DNA from: Streptococcus oralis
GTDB taxonomy: Bacteria; Bacillota; Bacilli; Lactobacillales; Streptococcaceae
DNA length: 64,000 nucleotides
Reading direction: 5' to 3'
Assembly (NCBI RefSeq): GCF_001578935.1
Contig: NZ_KQ969522.1
Span: forward strand, 1 to 64,000
The notes under the pieces were generated by a model that saw only the letters and a list, made by a program, of their open reading frames with translations, did not search any database and was not told the origin of the DNA. Shown here one piece after another: positions 20,569-29,877 of the stretch. The position numbers and the translations under genes are program-made. The stretch's first letter is position 1. The number at the start of each line of letters is the position of its first letter.

Positions 20569-20823
20569 TTAGTAGTTTCTCTCGCCAAACAATCCTTCTG
20601 GTAAATCATGGAATCCCTTGCCTGCCTTGAAATTTTCAAACTTACCAAGCAAGAACTGGTAGGCATCCAAACGGCTCTCGTAGCGAATCATGGCATCTTT
20701 GGCACGCTCGTCTTGATCTTCCTCGTAGACTTTTTGACTTTCCTTGTGCGCCATGTCGTTGATCATAATCTGGGTATTAACCCAAGCTTCAAATTCCTTC
20801 ATAAATTCCTGTTCGTAACTCAT
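20569..20823 (-). CDS. DUF1912 small acidic protein
   Basis: 84 residues, highly charged and helical, no membrane segment. It matches the streptococcal DUF1912 family in length and in the N-terminus MSYEQEFMKEFEAWVNTQI; no function is known. It lies nine bases downstream of the DUF438 gene and is the last gene of the DUF1858-DUF438-DUF1912 operon. Confidence 0.75.
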   Translation of the reverse strand: MSYEQEFMKEFEAWVNTQIMINDMAHKESQKVYEEDQDERAKDAMIRYESRLDAYQFLLGKFENFKAGKGFHDLPEGLFGERNY

Positions 20824-20832
20824 TGATTCTCC

Positions 20833-22167
20833 TTATTCTAATCTACGGAAGTAGTCCGTATCAATCTCACGGTAGGGCTGGATATCCTGAACATACTCTA
20901 GCACGCCTTGGAATTCCCCGTTTTCATCGTGTACCGCGGCATAGGTGATGTGGACAAACTTGCCTCGCGACTCTGACTTGAACCACATCTCGTACTTGTC
21001 CTTGACCCCTTCACGAAGACCTTTCATAACGGCCTTCACCTTATCTAGGTACTTGGGCGGATGGCAGAGTTCTACATTACGCCCGATTTGGGACGGTGTC
21101 CGTTTGAAAATCATCTCATCAGCTGGCGTTTTGTCATTGTAGTACTGGAAAATGTCGCCTTTATTGACAAAGGTAATCTCCATAGGGAGATGATTGAGGA
21201 TGAGGTTGGCCTGCTCGACGGAGAGATAGCCATTGCCAAAAGCCTGTTGACTATGACGGTCCAGCACCGCTTCCTTTTCCTTAGGGGTAAAGGTGATGGT
21301 GAACTGGCCTTCTGGTGTATCGATAACTTGCTGAACTTGACCTTCAGCCGTGTCTAGTTGCACGGGATCCTCTGCACTCTTTTCCTCAACGAAACTCTGT
21401 CGTTCTGGCACCCATTTCTCAGACGGACGGATGATGGCATAGCCATAAGCATCACTCTCCTCCGCAATCTGAATCCAGTCATCCTGAGTAAAGGACTCAA
21501 GAAGAATCATGAGAAGGATAGACTCTTCCTTGAAAATCATACTTTCAAACTCTGTCGCAAAAGCTTCGAAAGTTTCCTTTACACTGCTAATCGACACTTC
21601 TGGTAATGCCTTAGCCGTCTCTAGAGCTGTTTGAAAGAGTTCTCTGATCTGATCATCCACTCCCCACATGACTTTAGGGGGTGAATCGTGACCATAACGC
21701 TCCATGATGGGAAAAAAGAGCTCTTCCTTGCGCTGGTAGTGAACATCAAATTGCCCCAAAAGTCCCATTTGACGAACCAAACCCTTGCGCATCTCTGCCA
21801 GCATTTCCTCGTCTTCCATAGACTCATAGGTATCTAACAACCTCCGAATGCGAATCAAAGCTGCACGGAGAGCCAGATTTTCATCCTTGAAGACGCGAAC
21901 TGGGTGACCTGGGTGCTCGGTATCCTCTACTTCGACGCCCTTAACAGCGTTTTTAAAAAGATTGGCATGGACATCGCAGAGTTCCATGACATCTTCAAAG
22001 GTAACTCCTGAGTCTGAGTTCATCAGCTCGTGCTCCATGAGGGAAATCTCGATAGCTGAAACACCCGTAAAGGTCGCATCAAAACGCTCCTGAACCGACT
22101 CAGGAGAGGCACCATTATGCAATTCTAACAAAATATCCCGTAGGATATGAATCCGTTCATCTGCCAT
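20833..22167 (-). CDS. DUF438 / hemerythrin-like / PAS domain protein
   Basis: 444 residues. Order: DUF438 (about 1-90), a hemerythrin-like HHE region (about 90-230, with LGQFDVHYQRKEELFFPIMERYGH supplying His and Glu ligands for a di-iron site), and a PAS-like sensor domain (about 320-440). Proteins of this design are thought to sense or handle oxygen or nitric oxide through iron. The start ATG shares one base with the stop of the DUF1858 gene (TAATG), so the pair is translationally coupled. Confidence 0.85.
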   Translation of the reverse strand: MADERIHILRDILLELHNGASPESVQERFDATFTGVSAIEISLMEHELMNSDSGVTFEDVMELCDVHANLFKNAVKGVEVEDTEHPGHPVRVFKDENLALRAALIRIRRLLDTYESMEDEEMLAEMRKGLVRQMGLLGQFDVHYQRKEELFFPIMERYGHDSPPKVMWGVDDQIRELFQTALETAKALPEVSISSVKETFEAFATEFESMIFKEESILLMILLESFTQDDWIQIAEESDAYGYAIIRPSEKWVPERQSFVEEKSAEDPVQLDTAEGQVQQVIDTPEGQFTITFTPKEKEAVLDRHSQQAFGNGYLSVEQANLILNHLPMEITFVNKGDIFQYYNDKTPADEMIFKRTPSQIGRNVELCHPPKYLDKVKAVMKGLREGVKDKYEMWFKSESRGKFVHITYAAVHDENGEFQGVLEYVQDIQPYREIDTDYFRRLE

Positions 22168-22400
22168 TAGTCTAATCCAATCACTTCGTAACCATTCGCT
22201 TCCAGTGTGCGGACAATCTTGTCCATAGGCGTTCCTTCAAGTTTAGAACCCTGCTTAAGCGATACTTTGCGACCGACAGTGTTGCGCATCAAGGGATTAG
22301 CAAGTGGTTTAAAACCTAGCTCCACTAGGATTTCCAAGACTTCTGGATGCTTGTCCACCACTTCTGCAACGGGAATTGACACATCAATGATATTGTCCAT
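22167..22400 (-). CDS. DUF1858 domain protein (ScdA N-terminal-like)
   Basis: 77 residues from the ATG with SD GGAGG; longer frames run into the BOX repeat and are not credible. The domain (IDVSIPVAEVVDKHPEVLEIL, FKPLANPLMRNTVG) is the one found at the N-terminus of ScdA/YtfE iron-cluster repair proteins, where hemerythrin follows in the same chain. Here the two parts are separate but coupled genes, which supports a joint role in iron or nitrosative-stress responses. Confidence 0.8.
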   Translation of the reverse strand: MDNIIDVSIPVAEVVDKHPEVLEILVELGFKPLANPLMRNTVGRKVSLKQGSKLEGTPMDKIVRTLEANGYEVIGLD

Positions 22401-22420
22401 GACGACCTCCATGTATGTTC

Positions 22421-22573
22421 TAATACTCTTCAAAAATCTCTTCAAACCACGTCAGCGTCGCCTTACCGTATATATGTTACTGACTTCGCCAGTTTCATCT
22501 ACAACCTCAAAACACTGTTTTGAGCAACCTACGGCTAGCTTCCTAGTTTGCTCTTTGATTTTCATTGAGTATA
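22421..22573 (+). repeat. BOX element directly upstream of the DUF1858 gene
   Basis: boxA (ATACTCTTCAAAAATCTC onward), one boxB with the hairpins ACTGACTTCGCCAGT and CTCAAAACACTGTTTTGAG, and boxC ending TTGAGTATA. Copy in the opposite orientation to the one at 10207. It lies only about 20 bases from the DUF1858 start codon, so the operon promoter is either inside the BOX or beyond it. Confidence 0.92.
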
Positions 22574-22618
22574 AAATGATTTTACTGCTTATATTATACC
22601 ATATGGGAAGAGATTAAA

Positions 22619-22646
22619 AAACTAGCAGTGGAATTCCTGCTAGTTT
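22619..22646 (-). terminator. Terminator of the EcsC operon
   Basis: Perfect ten-base stem AAACTAGCAG / CTGCTAGTTT, eight-base loop, T-run on the minus strand. The 140 bases between it and the small membrane gene hold nothing else I can identify. Confidence 0.85.
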
Positions 22647-22792
22647 CTTTCATTTGCCTTGGAGTAACCTCTTTGGAGGTGAAATCTCTGCACCAGTAGT
22701 GATTTAAGTTTCGTACAAATTGCTATTTCTTTGCAATAAGGTTTATTAATTGATGAAAACGAAATAGCCCTTAACTATATGCCTACATAGTT

Positions 22793-22945
22793 TTATAATA
22801 TCTTAAATATCCAATCAATAATTTTGAAAACAGCTTTATAAAAAATTATTTGAAAGAAAAATTTTAGAATTTCCCAAAATAGCCTAATAAGACCTAAAAT
22901 TGGTTTTATAAAAAGTAAAACAAAAATACTCAAAAAGATTTTCAT
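22793..22945 (-). CDS. 50-residue hydrophobic membrane protein, translationally coupled
   Basis: Short frame. ATG at 22945 overlaps the stop of the preceding gene (ATGA). Protein begins MKIFLSIFVLLFIKPILGLI, continues with a second hydrophobic stretch (FFFQIIFYKAVFKIIDWIF) and ends FKIL; only a few charges (K, R, E, D). Two short membrane-embedded or amphipathic helices are likely. I recognise no family. Coupling to the EcsC operon and the maintained frame support a real gene; a peptide toxin-like or membrane-modulating protein is possible but unproven. Confidence 0.6.
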   Translation of the reverse strand: MKIFLSIFVLLFIKPILGLIRLFWEILKFFFQIIFYKAVFKIIDWIFKIL

Positions 22946-23124
22946 TCTTTATCCTCTGGTTTTGCGAGCCACTGGGCTACATCCATCAGCTTGTCAGCAA
23001 GCAGTACTTTCCCGGAACCTACTAGAGCATTGTCATCTTTTTTCATGTTCTTCAGAACTTTGACGCTTTGCATCACGAAAAAGTAATTCCCATAAGTTTT
23101 AGCTAGAGTTTTTATAAGTCCCAT
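22942..23124 (-). CDS. Conserved-type hypothetical protein, 60 residues
   Basis: Starts at the ATG with SD AAGGAGAG formed by the last codons of the EcsC gene; longer frames overlap that gene. Mixed-charge helical protein (MGLIKTLAKTYGNYFFVMQS) without a clear membrane helix. No family recognised. Middle gene of the three-gene EcsC operon. Confidence 0.6.
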   Translation of the reverse strand: MGLIKTLAKTYGNYFFVMQSVKVLKNMKKDDNALVGSGKVLLADKLMDVAQWLAKPEDKE

Positions 23125-23125
23125 A

Positions 23126-23905
23126 TTACTCTCCTTCGATGATTTCGACCTCTTTTCGGATAGTATCAACGTCTCTTTGATATTGCACTTCATTGTAGTT
23201 GACTAGCTTGGACAATTCCTGTTGCAATCTTTCTCCCATCGGTTTCATGGTCGCAAAGGTTAGGCCACCAGAAATGACTCCACCTAGGATAGGAATCACT
23301 TTCCCCATTCCTTTGGCTAAACCTCCTTTTGTCAAGTTGACTCCAAAAATTTTCAAAACTTTTTTCAAAATCGGATACCAAAGGGTCTTTGTCAAGGCTT
23401 TCTGGGGAACTGTTTTCATCACTTGCTTAGCAACCGCAACACCTCCTGCTCGAAGCAATGCAGCTGTACCATTTACCCCCAGCATTACACCGAGATACAG
23501 CAAGAGCGTGTTTTGAGCATCTTCACTCAATTCATCACGAGAAGCCCAAAGGTCATCGTAACCGTAAATATATCCCAATTCTTGAGCTAATTTCAATGAA
23601 AAAGCATAAAACTGGGCTACATCCGCTGGTATGGTAATTGCCATAGCCAGTCCTCCAGGTAGACCTGCTAAAACCGATGTCCCACTAGCCAGCAAGACAT
23701 TATCCATAATACAAGCATTTGCAACTCTATCCAAAGTTTCCTGTGGTAGTAAACTAGATGGACCCTGTTCCAATAATGTTGTAATATCCTTCGGATCTAA
23801 TTCTTTAGAAAACTTATCCACTAAAAATTTTGATCGTTCAACCTTTACAACCGGTAATTTCACCACTTGTTGCAATACTTGCATAGCTACATCTTGTTCA
23901 GCCAT
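23126..23905 (-). CDS. EcsC-family protein
   Basis: 259 residues from the ATG with SD AGGGAGA. EcsC-type proteins have glycine-rich hydrophobic segments; here ASGTSVLAGLPGGLAMAITI (about 86-105), the stretch around YLGVMLGVNGTAALL, and GKVIPILGGVISGGLTF near 220. They are predicted peripheral or integral membrane proteins, and their function is poorly known. It is unlinked to the ecsA/ecsB-like ABC genes at 31352-33129 of this window. Confidence 0.78.
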   Translation of the reverse strand: MAEQDVAMQVLQQVVKLPVVKVERSKFLVDKFSKELDPKDITTLLEQGPSSLLPQETLDRVANACIMDNVLLASGTSVLAGLPGGLAMAITIPADVAQFYAFSLKLAQELGYIYGYDDLWASRDELSEDAQNTLLLYLGVMLGVNGTAALLRAGGVAVAKQVMKTVPQKALTKTLWYPILKKVLKIFGVNLTKGGLAKGMGKVIPILGGVISGGLTFATMKPMGERLQQELSKLVNYNEVQYQRDVDTIRKEVEIIEGE

Positions 23906-24057
23906 TTCTATCTCCCTATTTCTTTTTTCGCATCTTATCATATCATATTCCCTATAAAAAAAAAAGCACTTTCTGCTTGGATTTCATTTTAAATAGAGAA
24001 TTTCGCTTATCATGTATCTTCTTCCATTATCTTTCATGTTGATCATTTTCAACCACC

Positions 24058-24080
24058 AAAAAAGAGGGTCCCCCCTCTTT
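24058..24080 (-). terminator. Terminator of the rimP-rbfA operon
   Basis: Stem AAAGAGGG / CCCTCTTT, four-base loop, T-run on the minus strand, two bases past the rbfA stop. Confidence 0.88.
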
Positions 24081-24081
24081 C

Positions 24082-24432
24082 TTAATTCTTATCCAGATTG
24101 CGTAGCATCTCGTCAATCTTATTTCCATATTCAATGGACTCATCTTTGACGAAGGTCAAATCTGGGATTTTGTACAATTTCAAATTGCGACCAAGTTCAC
24201 GTTTGATGGTACCAGTTGCTTTTTCAAGCCCGATTTGAGCTTTTTGGTTATCTGAAGCAAGGTTACTCAAAATGGTGTAGTAAACCTTGGCAACAGACAA
24301 GTCACCCAGCATCTGAACATCTGTAATGGTCACACCTTGGACACGCGGATCACGGACTTTCTTTTGCAAAATCTCATTGACTTCACGCTTGATTTCCATG
24401 CCCACACGATCCGTACGAAAATGATTTGCCAT
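24082..24432 (-). CDS. rbfA: 30S ribosome-binding factor A
   Basis: 116 residues. Small KH-fold factor for late 30S subunit maturation and cold adaptation. Visible: [18 protein letters not shown], the [13 protein letters not shown] core and [16 protein letters not shown]. The longer frame (nine extra residues) starts before the SD (GAAAGGAA) and is rejected. It normally follows infB closely; here 250 bases with structured repeats intervene. Confidence 0.95.
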   Translation of the reverse strand: MANHFRTDRVGMEIKREVNEILQKKVRDPRVQGVTITDVQMLGDLSVAKVYYTILSNLASDNQKAQIGLEKATGTIKRELGRNLKLYKIPDLTFVKDESIEYGNKIDEMLRNLDKN

Positions 24433-24504
24433 GATATTCCTTTCTCTACTTTGAACCAAAAGCTAGGCCAGCAGACCTAGCTATTTTTAAACTTTTTGAT
24501 TTTC

Positions 24505-24536
24505 AGTTCAAATTGAAACGAAGTTCAATTTGAACT
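24505..24536 (-). repeat. 13-base perfect inverted repeat in the infB-rbfA gap
   Basis: AGTTCAAATTGAA / TTCAATTTGAACT with a six-base loop, no T-run. It lies beside the structured repeat at 24550 and may be part of the same element; the second copy of that element (38249) also has a hairpin at the corresponding place. Confidence 0.7.
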
Positions 24537-24549
24537 CATTCGCTTCTTT

Positions 24550-24667
24550 CGCCGTGGTGAAAGTGATGGAACTGATTTATCAGTCCCATCACAGGGGATT
24601 TTTGAGACTCTAGGCTCAAAAATAAGCAATGAAACCATCGGTTTGCTTGCGTCCCTCACCACCTAAG
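24550..24667 (-). repeat. Structured repeat, family 1, copy 1 (infB-rbfA gap)
   Basis: Read on the minus strand: CTTAGGTGGTGAGGGACG, then hairpin GCAA...TTGC with inner ACC/GGT, then TTTTTGAG/CTCAAAAA hairpin, CCCCTGT, hairpin GATGGGACTGA / TCAGTTCCATC, closing CTTTCACCACGGCG. The ends GTGGTG and CACCAC pair. The same scaffold with different stem sequences recurs at 38249-38365 on the other strand. Family membership and folding are seen directly; origin and function are unknown to me. Confidence 0.75.
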
Positions 24668-24682
24668 AAAGGAGCAAAAATC

Positions 24683-27469
24683 TTAACGTTTGATTTCTTC
24701 CATGACATACGCCTCAATCACATCATCCATCTTGATATCATTGTAGCCATCAATCATCAATCCACCTTCACGACCGTTAGTAACTTCTTTCACGTCGTCT
24801 TTGTAGTGTTTCAAGCTTGCGAGTTCGCCGTCATAGATAACAACACCGTCACGGATAACACGGACTTTAGAGTCACGGGTAACTTTACCACTCGTAACCA
24901 TGAATCCACCAATAGTTCCCACTTTAGATACCTTGAAGGTTTCACGGATGATTGCTTCACCGATAACTTTTTCTTCAAATTCTGGGTCAAGCATCCCTTT
25001 CATGGCTTCTTCCATCTCTTCGATAACCTTGTAGATAATGCTGTGGAGACGGATTTCTACATCGTCAGCTTCAGCTTGTTGACGAGCTTGTGGTGTAGGG
25101 CGTACGTTGAAACCAACGATAAAGGCATTAGAAGCTTCCGCAAGAGTCACGTCAGATTCATTGATGGCACCGACTGCTGAGTGAACGATGGTCACTTTGA
25201 CACCTTCTACATCAATCTTTTGAAGTGAGGCAGAAAGAGCTTCAACCGAACCTTGTACGTCTGCCTTGATGATAACGTTAACTGACTTAAGCTCACCAGC
25301 TTTAAGGGTATCAAAGAGGTTTTCAAGGCTGACACGTTGGGTAGCTTGGCGCTGTTTCATGAGGGCACGTTTCGCACGCTCTTCACCTGCTGCACGAGCA
25401 GATTTTTCATCTTCGTAAACGGCAAAGTGGTCACCCGCCATTGGTGCTTCGTTCAATCCTGTGATAGATACTGGTGTTGATGGTCCAGCAACCTTAACAC
25501 GACGACCAAGGTCATTGGTCATGGCACGGACACGACCGAAGGTATTTCCGACAACGATTGGATCTTGGACATTCAAGGTACCTTGTTGAACAAGAAGGGT
25601 TGCGACCGCACCTTTTCCTTTATCCAAGCGCGCTTCGATAACGGTACCGATCGCACGAACTGTTGGGTCTGCCTTGAGTTCTTGGATTTCAGCCACAAGA
25701 AGGACTGTTTCCAAGAGTTCATCGATATTTTGGTTAAATTTAGCTGAGATTTCAACAAATTCAGAATCTCCACCCCAAGCAGTTGACATAACACCGTGTT
25801 CAGCCAATTCACCGATAACGCGTTCTGGGTTGGCACCTGGTTTATCAATCTTGTTGATGGCTACGATAATTGGAACGTTCGCTGCTTTTGAGTGGTTGAT
25901 GGCTTCGATAGTCTGAGGCATAACCCCGTCATCTGCCGCTACGACCAAGATGGTAATATCGGTAACAGATGCACCACGCGCACGCATAGATGTAAAGGCC
26001 GCGTGTCCTGGCGTATCAAGGAAGGTAATCTTCTTGCCATTTTCCACGATTTGGTAGGCACCGATATGCTGAGTGATACCACCCGCTTCACCTGTCGCAA
26101 CACGAGAATTACGAAGGGTATCCAAGAGGGTTGTTTTACCATGGTCAACGTGTCCCATGATGGTTACAACTGGTGGACGCTCAACCAATTCATCTTCGTT
26201 GAGATACCCATCTTCGACGAAGAAACGTTCGATGTCGGCATTGTCCACTTCAACCTTTTGTTTGGCTTCGATACCATAATCCACCATGAGGAGCTCAATT
26301 GTTTCCCCATCCAAGGATTGGTTTTGTGTGGCCATGACACCCATCATAAAGAGTTTCTTAACGATTTCAGCTGGTTCACGTTTGATACGTTTTGCGATTT
26401 CCGCAACAGTCATACCATCTGTATACTCAAATTCTGTTGGCAATTCGTGGAACTTACGCTCTGTAACAGGTTTTGGAGTCTGGTTACGGTTGTTTTGCTT
26501 GTTCCCTTTTTTATTTTTCTTGTTGTTATTCCAGTTACTATTTCTTTGATTTCTCACTTGATTCTGACTACTTCGATTCTTTTGTTGTTTTCTAGGACCA
26601 TCTTCTTCGTGATCATAATCGTCACGTTCTTTGTCTGGTCGAGCTTGTTTTTTACGACGTGTATCCACTGGCGCTTCTTTCGCTACAGGAGCTACTGTTA
26701 CGGCTGGCTGCGTTTGTTCAGCTAGCTTAGCAGCTTCTTCAAAGATTTCCTCTGGTTCCTTGCGTTTGTTAGCTTGAGCCAAGGCTTCTTTGGCAGCTTG
26801 CGATTGTTTGAAGCGCTCCTCGCTTGAGCGTGCGTACTCTGCATTTTGCTCTGCTTTTAGGGCTGCTGCACGGGCTTTAAAGTCAACACGTGGACCAGCT
26901 TGTTTTGGCTGGAAGTCTTGTTGCTGACGTCGATCATTGCCACGATTCCCTTGACCTTGTGGTTTTTTCCCTTGGTCGTTAAATCGGCGATTGTCGCGGT
27001 TTCCTTGACCAGGTTTGCCACCATTACGGCCGTCGTTTTTCTGACGGTTGCCGTTTTGTTGTTGGTCACGGTTGTTGCCCTTGTTTTGTTTGCGTCGCTC
27101 TGCCTGCTCTTTGGCACGCGCCTCACGCTCCGCCTTGAAGTTTCGACTTTGTGGTCTTGCGGCCACTACTTTTTCTTCCTTAGGAGCTGCAGGTGCAACT
27201 GGTTTACTTTCTTCCTTAGCGGCAGCTGGTTTAGCTGATGCAGACTTTTCCGCTTTCTTTTCTACACTTGCTTTTGGTGTCGCAGGTTTTGCTTCTGTCT
27301 TAGGAGCAGGTGCAGGTTTAAAGCTAGCTGCGATTTGTTCAGCAGCAGCAGCTTCCACGCTCGATGAGTGGCTTTTCACATCCAAGCCCAACTCTTTTGC
27401 ACGCGCTACAACTTCTTTACTTTCTTTTCCAAGTTCTTTTGCGATTTCGTACAATCTTTTCTTAGACAA
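24683..27469 (-). CDS. infB: Translation initiation factor IF-2
   Basis: 928 residues. GTPase that brings initiator tRNA to the 30S subunit. A short N-terminal IF2N segment is followed by a long low-complexity region rich in Ala, Lys, Arg, Gln and Asn (about 50-330). The GTP-binding domain has [11 protein letters not shown] (G1), DTPGHAAF (G3) and NKIDKP (G4), followed by domains II-IV. Downstream of ylxQ in the nusA operon. Confidence 0.97.
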   Translation of the reverse strand: MSKKRLYEIAKELGKESKEVVARAKELGLDVKSHSSSVEAAAAEQIAASFKPAPAPKTEAKPATPKASVEKKAEKSASAKPAAAKEESKPVAPAAPKEEKVVAARPQSRNFKAEREARAKEQAERRKQNKGNNRDQQQNGNRQKNDGRNGGKPGQGNRDNRRFNDQGKKPQGQGNRGNDRRQQQDFQPKQAGPRVDFKARAAALKAEQNAEYARSSEERFKQSQAAKEALAQANKRKEPEEIFEEAAKLAEQTQPAVTVAPVAKEAPVDTRRKKQARPDKERDDYDHEEDGPRKQQKNRSSQNQVRNQRNSNWNNNKKNKKGNKQNNRNQTPKPVTERKFHELPTEFEYTDGMTVAEIAKRIKREPAEIVKKLFMMGVMATQNQSLDGETIELLMVDYGIEAKQKVEVDNADIERFFVEDGYLNEDELVERPPVVTIMGHVDHGKTTLLDTLRNSRVATGEAGGITQHIGAYQIVENGKKITFLDTPGHAAFTSMRARGASVTDITILVVAADDGVMPQTIEAINHSKAANVPIIVAINKIDKPGANPERVIGELAEHGVMSTAWGGDSEFVEISAKFNQNIDELLETVLLVAEIQELKADPTVRAIGTVIEARLDKGKGAVATLLVQQGTLNVQDPIVVGNTFGRVRAMTNDLGRRVKVAGPSTPVSITGLNEAPMAGDHFAVYEDEKSARAAGEERAKRALMKQRQATQRVSLENLFDTLKAGELKSVNVIIKADVQGSVEALSASLQKIDVEGVKVTIVHSAVGAINESDVTLAEASNAFIVGFNVRPTPQARQQAEADDVEIRLHSIIYKVIEEMEEAMKGMLDPEFEEKVIGEAIIRETFKVSKVGTIGGFMVTSGKVTRDSKVRVIRDGVVIYDGELASLKHYKDDVKEVTNGREGGLMIDGYNDIKMDDVIEAYVMEEIKR

Positions 27470-27485
27470 ATCATGTCCTCCTCTT

Positions 27486-27785
27486 CTATTCCATAAGAGA
27501 CCTCATTTTCTTTGTAAATCCAGCATCTGTCACAGCCAAAACCTTTCTCGATTTTCCGACTGCTATGCTTAATTCCAGTGTTGAAAACACGGTTATAACT
27601 TCTACTTGATAATAGTCACTTTTATCTTGAATCTTCTTGGTCAGATTAGGACCAGCATCATGGGCTAGAAAGACTAACTTGGCTTTCTGGTCTTGGATGG
27701 CTTTGACCACCAATTCCTCACCTGATATGATCCGGCATGCTCGTTGAGCAAGTCCCAAGAGATTGCTTATCTTTTGCTTATTCAA
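27486..27785 (-). CDS. ylxQ: L7Ae-family RNA-binding protein YlxQ
   Basis: 99 residues with the L7Ae/L30e fold that recognises kink-turn [43 protein letters not shown]. Target RNA in streptococci is not established. Starts eight bases inside the end of ylxR, so translation is coupled, and precedes infB in the conserved nusA-ylxR-ylxQ-infB order. Confidence 0.92.
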   Translation of the reverse strand: MNKQKISNLLGLAQRACRIISGEELVVKAIQDQKAKLVFLAHDAGPNLTKKIQDKSDYYQVEVITVFSTLELSIAVGKSRKVLAVTDAGFTKKMRSLME

Positions 27786-28071
27786 GTCCTAACTCTCTTC
27801 TTTTTACTTTGTGATCCACATAAGCGATCAACTCGTCATAAAAGCTTTCTTCCACTTCCATGTTAAAGCTGCGGTTAAAGACTTTCTTCTTTTTTGCCTC
27901 TAGGGCTTCTGCATTGTCTAGCTTGATATAAGCGCCACGGCCATTGGCCTTGCCTGTCGGATCGATAAAGACTTGCCCTTCTTTGTTCTTGACAATGCGG
28001 AGCAAATCACGTTTATCAATCACTTCGTTGGATACAACAGACTTGCGCAAAGGGATTTTTCTTGTTTTCAT
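27778..28071 (-). CDS. ylxR: YlxR (RnpM-type) RNA-binding protein
   Basis: 97 residues, DUF448. KTRKIPLRKSVVSNE and the GKANGRGAYIKLDN signature are visible; the usual Cys of the family near the start (CxxC/R) reads S/V here. Relatives have been reported to bind RNase P RNA and modulate its activity. Located between nusA and ylxQ. Confidence 0.92.
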   Translation of the reverse strand: MKTRKIPLRKSVVSNEVIDKRDLLRIVKNKEGQVFIDPTGKANGRGAYIKLDNAEALEAKKKKVFNRSFNMEVEESFYDELIAYVDHKVKRRELGLE

Positions 28072-28092
28072 CTTTCCCTCCTCTAGCAGCTT

Positions 28093-29229
28093 TTATTCTT
28101 CAATCAATTCGTCCGCAGCTGCGTAATCCACTTGACCTGCTTCTTCCATAGCTTCAAATTCACTGGCAGACTTGATATCGATACGGTAACCCGTCAAGTG
28201 AGCTGCCAAGCGAACGTTTTGTCCACGACGACCGATCGCAAGAGAAAGCTTGTTATCAGGTACAACGACCAAGGCACGTTTGCTGTCGTTTTCATCAAAG
28301 ATAACTTGGTCAACCTCTGCAGGTGCGATAGCATTGTAGATAAACTCAGCTGGATCTGCTACCCACTCGATAACGTCGATGTTTTCTTCGACAGGAATCA
28401 TACGATCACTCTTGGCATCGTAACGAGCAGGGTGGAATTTGCTGGTGATTTTCTTGATATTAACACCACCACGTCCAACGATTGTCCCGATAGCGTCCAC
28501 GTTTGGATTGTGGCTACGAACGGCAACTTTCGTACGGTCACCAGCTTCGCGAGCTACGCTCATGATTTCAACAGTTCCATCATACACTTCTGGAATTTCT
28601 TGCTCCATCAAGCGTTTGATCATTTCTGGATGACTACGGCTAACAAAGACGTTGACGCCACGAGGGTTGTCTTCAACCTTGTAAACGTAGACTTCGATAC
28701 GATCATGGGAAGCAAACACTTCTCCAGGGATTTGGTCTTGTTTTGACAATTGGGCTTCGATACTGCCAAGGTTGACGTAGATAAAGCGATTATCAAATCG
28801 TTCTACAGTACCAGACATGATTTCTTGTTCATGTTCTTTATAAGTATTGTAGGTGATGGCACGTGTTTGCTTGCGCATTTTTTCCATGATGGTTTGTTTA
28901 GCAGATTGGGCTGCTACACGACCAAACTCAGCTGGTGCTTCTTCAAACTTGATCTTGTCACCAAGCTCATAGGCTGAATTAATGGCAAGGGCATCTTTCA
29001 AGCTGATTTCCAAACGGCTATCAAATACTTCATCAACAACTTCACGGACAGTATAAACTGTAAAGTCACCTGTTTTTTCATTGAAGTCAATAGCTACGCT
29101 GTCTGATTGACCATAGCGTCTGCGATAAGCGGAACGAAGCGACTCTACTACTGCGTCGATGATGTCTTCTTTTTTGATTCCCTTGTCTTCTTCCAAAATG
29201 CGGAAGGCCTCTAGCATTTCTTTACTCAT
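28093..29229 (-). CDS. nusA: Transcription termination/antitermination factor NusA
   Basis: 378 residues, the short Firmicutes form without C-terminal acidic repeats. N-terminal polymerase-binding domain (1-130), S1 domain (EIMSGTVERFDNRFIYVNLG), and two KH domains (IVGRGGVNIKKITS and AIGRRGQNVRLAAHLTG). Modulates pausing, termination and antitermination. Second gene of the rimP operon. Confidence 0.96.
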   Translation of the reverse strand: MSKEMLEAFRILEEDKGIKKEDIIDAVVESLRSAYRRRYGQSDSVAIDFNEKTGDFTVYTVREVVDEVFDSRLEISLKDALAINSAYELGDKIKFEEAPAEFGRVAAQSAKQTIMEKMRKQTRAITYNTYKEHEQEIMSGTVERFDNRFIYVNLGSIEAQLSKQDQIPGEVFASHDRIEVYVYKVEDNPRGVNVFVSRSHPEMIKRLMEQEIPEVYDGTVEIMSVAREAGDRTKVAVRSHNPNVDAIGTIVGRGGVNIKKITSKFHPARYDAKSDRMIPVEENIDVIEWVADPAEFIYNAIAPAEVDQVIFDENDSKRALVVVPDNKLSLAIGRRGQNVRLAAHLTGYRIDIKSASEFEAMEEAGQVDYAAADELIEE

Positions 29230-29271
29230 GTTCTTTTTACTTTTGAATCCTCAAAAGCTATCCTTTCTTTT

Positions 29272-29751
29272 CTATAGTTTTACTGCTAAACGTGCTTTTG
29301 ATACTAAACTGTATGGAATTTGGACGGTTTTCTTACGTGTCTTGTCCATATACTCCATAGTCAACTCATCCTCTTCAAAGGATACCAAGGTACCTTCAAA
29401 GACTTTTTGTTTATCAATGGCTTGGTAGAGCCCGATATGAATGTATTTCCCAACTGCTCCAGCAACAGCATCCTTAGTTTTCAAAGGACGTTCCAAGCCT
29501 GGACTGGTAATTTCTAGGAAATATTGTTCTGGGAAGGGATCAGGCTTGATGGTATCTAGGACAGGACTAATGATTTCTGTTAAGTCTGCCGTGTCGTTCA
29601 AGGTAATTCCTTCAGATTTATCTACAAAAATACTGAGAATCATGTCACTGCCAATCTTTCCATACTCGATATCCACGAGCTCGAAAGGCGCTTCTATGAC
29701 AGGTTCTACAACTTCTCTGACTAATTCTACGATTGTTGCGATTGCGTCCAC
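29272..29751 (-). CDS. rimP: Ribosome maturation factor RimP
   Basis: 159 residues from a GTG start, the usual streptococcal length. Needed for 30S assembly. Visible: [20 protein letters not shown], the [10 protein letters not shown] loop and a C-terminal SH3-like domain ending SKARLAVKL. The frame continues upstream through a hairpin to an ATG at 29799, but that extension is not family-like. The chosen GTG sits immediately after an AGGAG, closer than normal, so the exact start is not certain. Confidence 0.9.
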   Translation of the reverse strand: MDAIATIVELVREVVEPVIEAPFELVDIEYGKIGSDMILSIFVDKSEGITLNDTADLTEIISPVLDTIKPDPFPEQYFLEITSPGLERPLKTKDAVAGAVGKYIHIGLYQAIDKQKVFEGTLVSFEEDELTMEYMDKTRKKTVQIPYSLVSKARLAVKL

Positions 29752-29811
29752 CTCCTCATAAGCAAGAGGCGAAGATATTTCCCCGCCTCTCTTTCTCATA
29801 TTCTTACTATC

Positions 29812-29840
29812 AGTATAGCACGTTTGTCAATTTATGTAAA
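29812..29840 (-). promoter_or_regulatory. Promoter of the rimP-nusA-ylxR-ylxQ-infB-rbfA operon
   Basis: TTTACA, 17-base spacer, TATACT with extended TG (TGCTATACT). The leader contains a hairpin GAGGCG / CGCCTC before the rimP SD. Confidence 0.78.
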
Positions 29841-29877
29841 GCATTAGCACTCAAACAGCTGGTTTTCAAGCTATTTC

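Noticed and set aside
25892..26725. 277-codon plus-strand frame inside infB
   Set aside because: Antisense to the well-supported IF-2 coding sequence, with no promoter or SD of its own seen.
29844..29852. Half CIRCE sequence TTAGCACTC upstream of the rimP operon promoter
   Set aside because: The second arm is absent, and a nine-base match is expected about once by chance in a window of this size.
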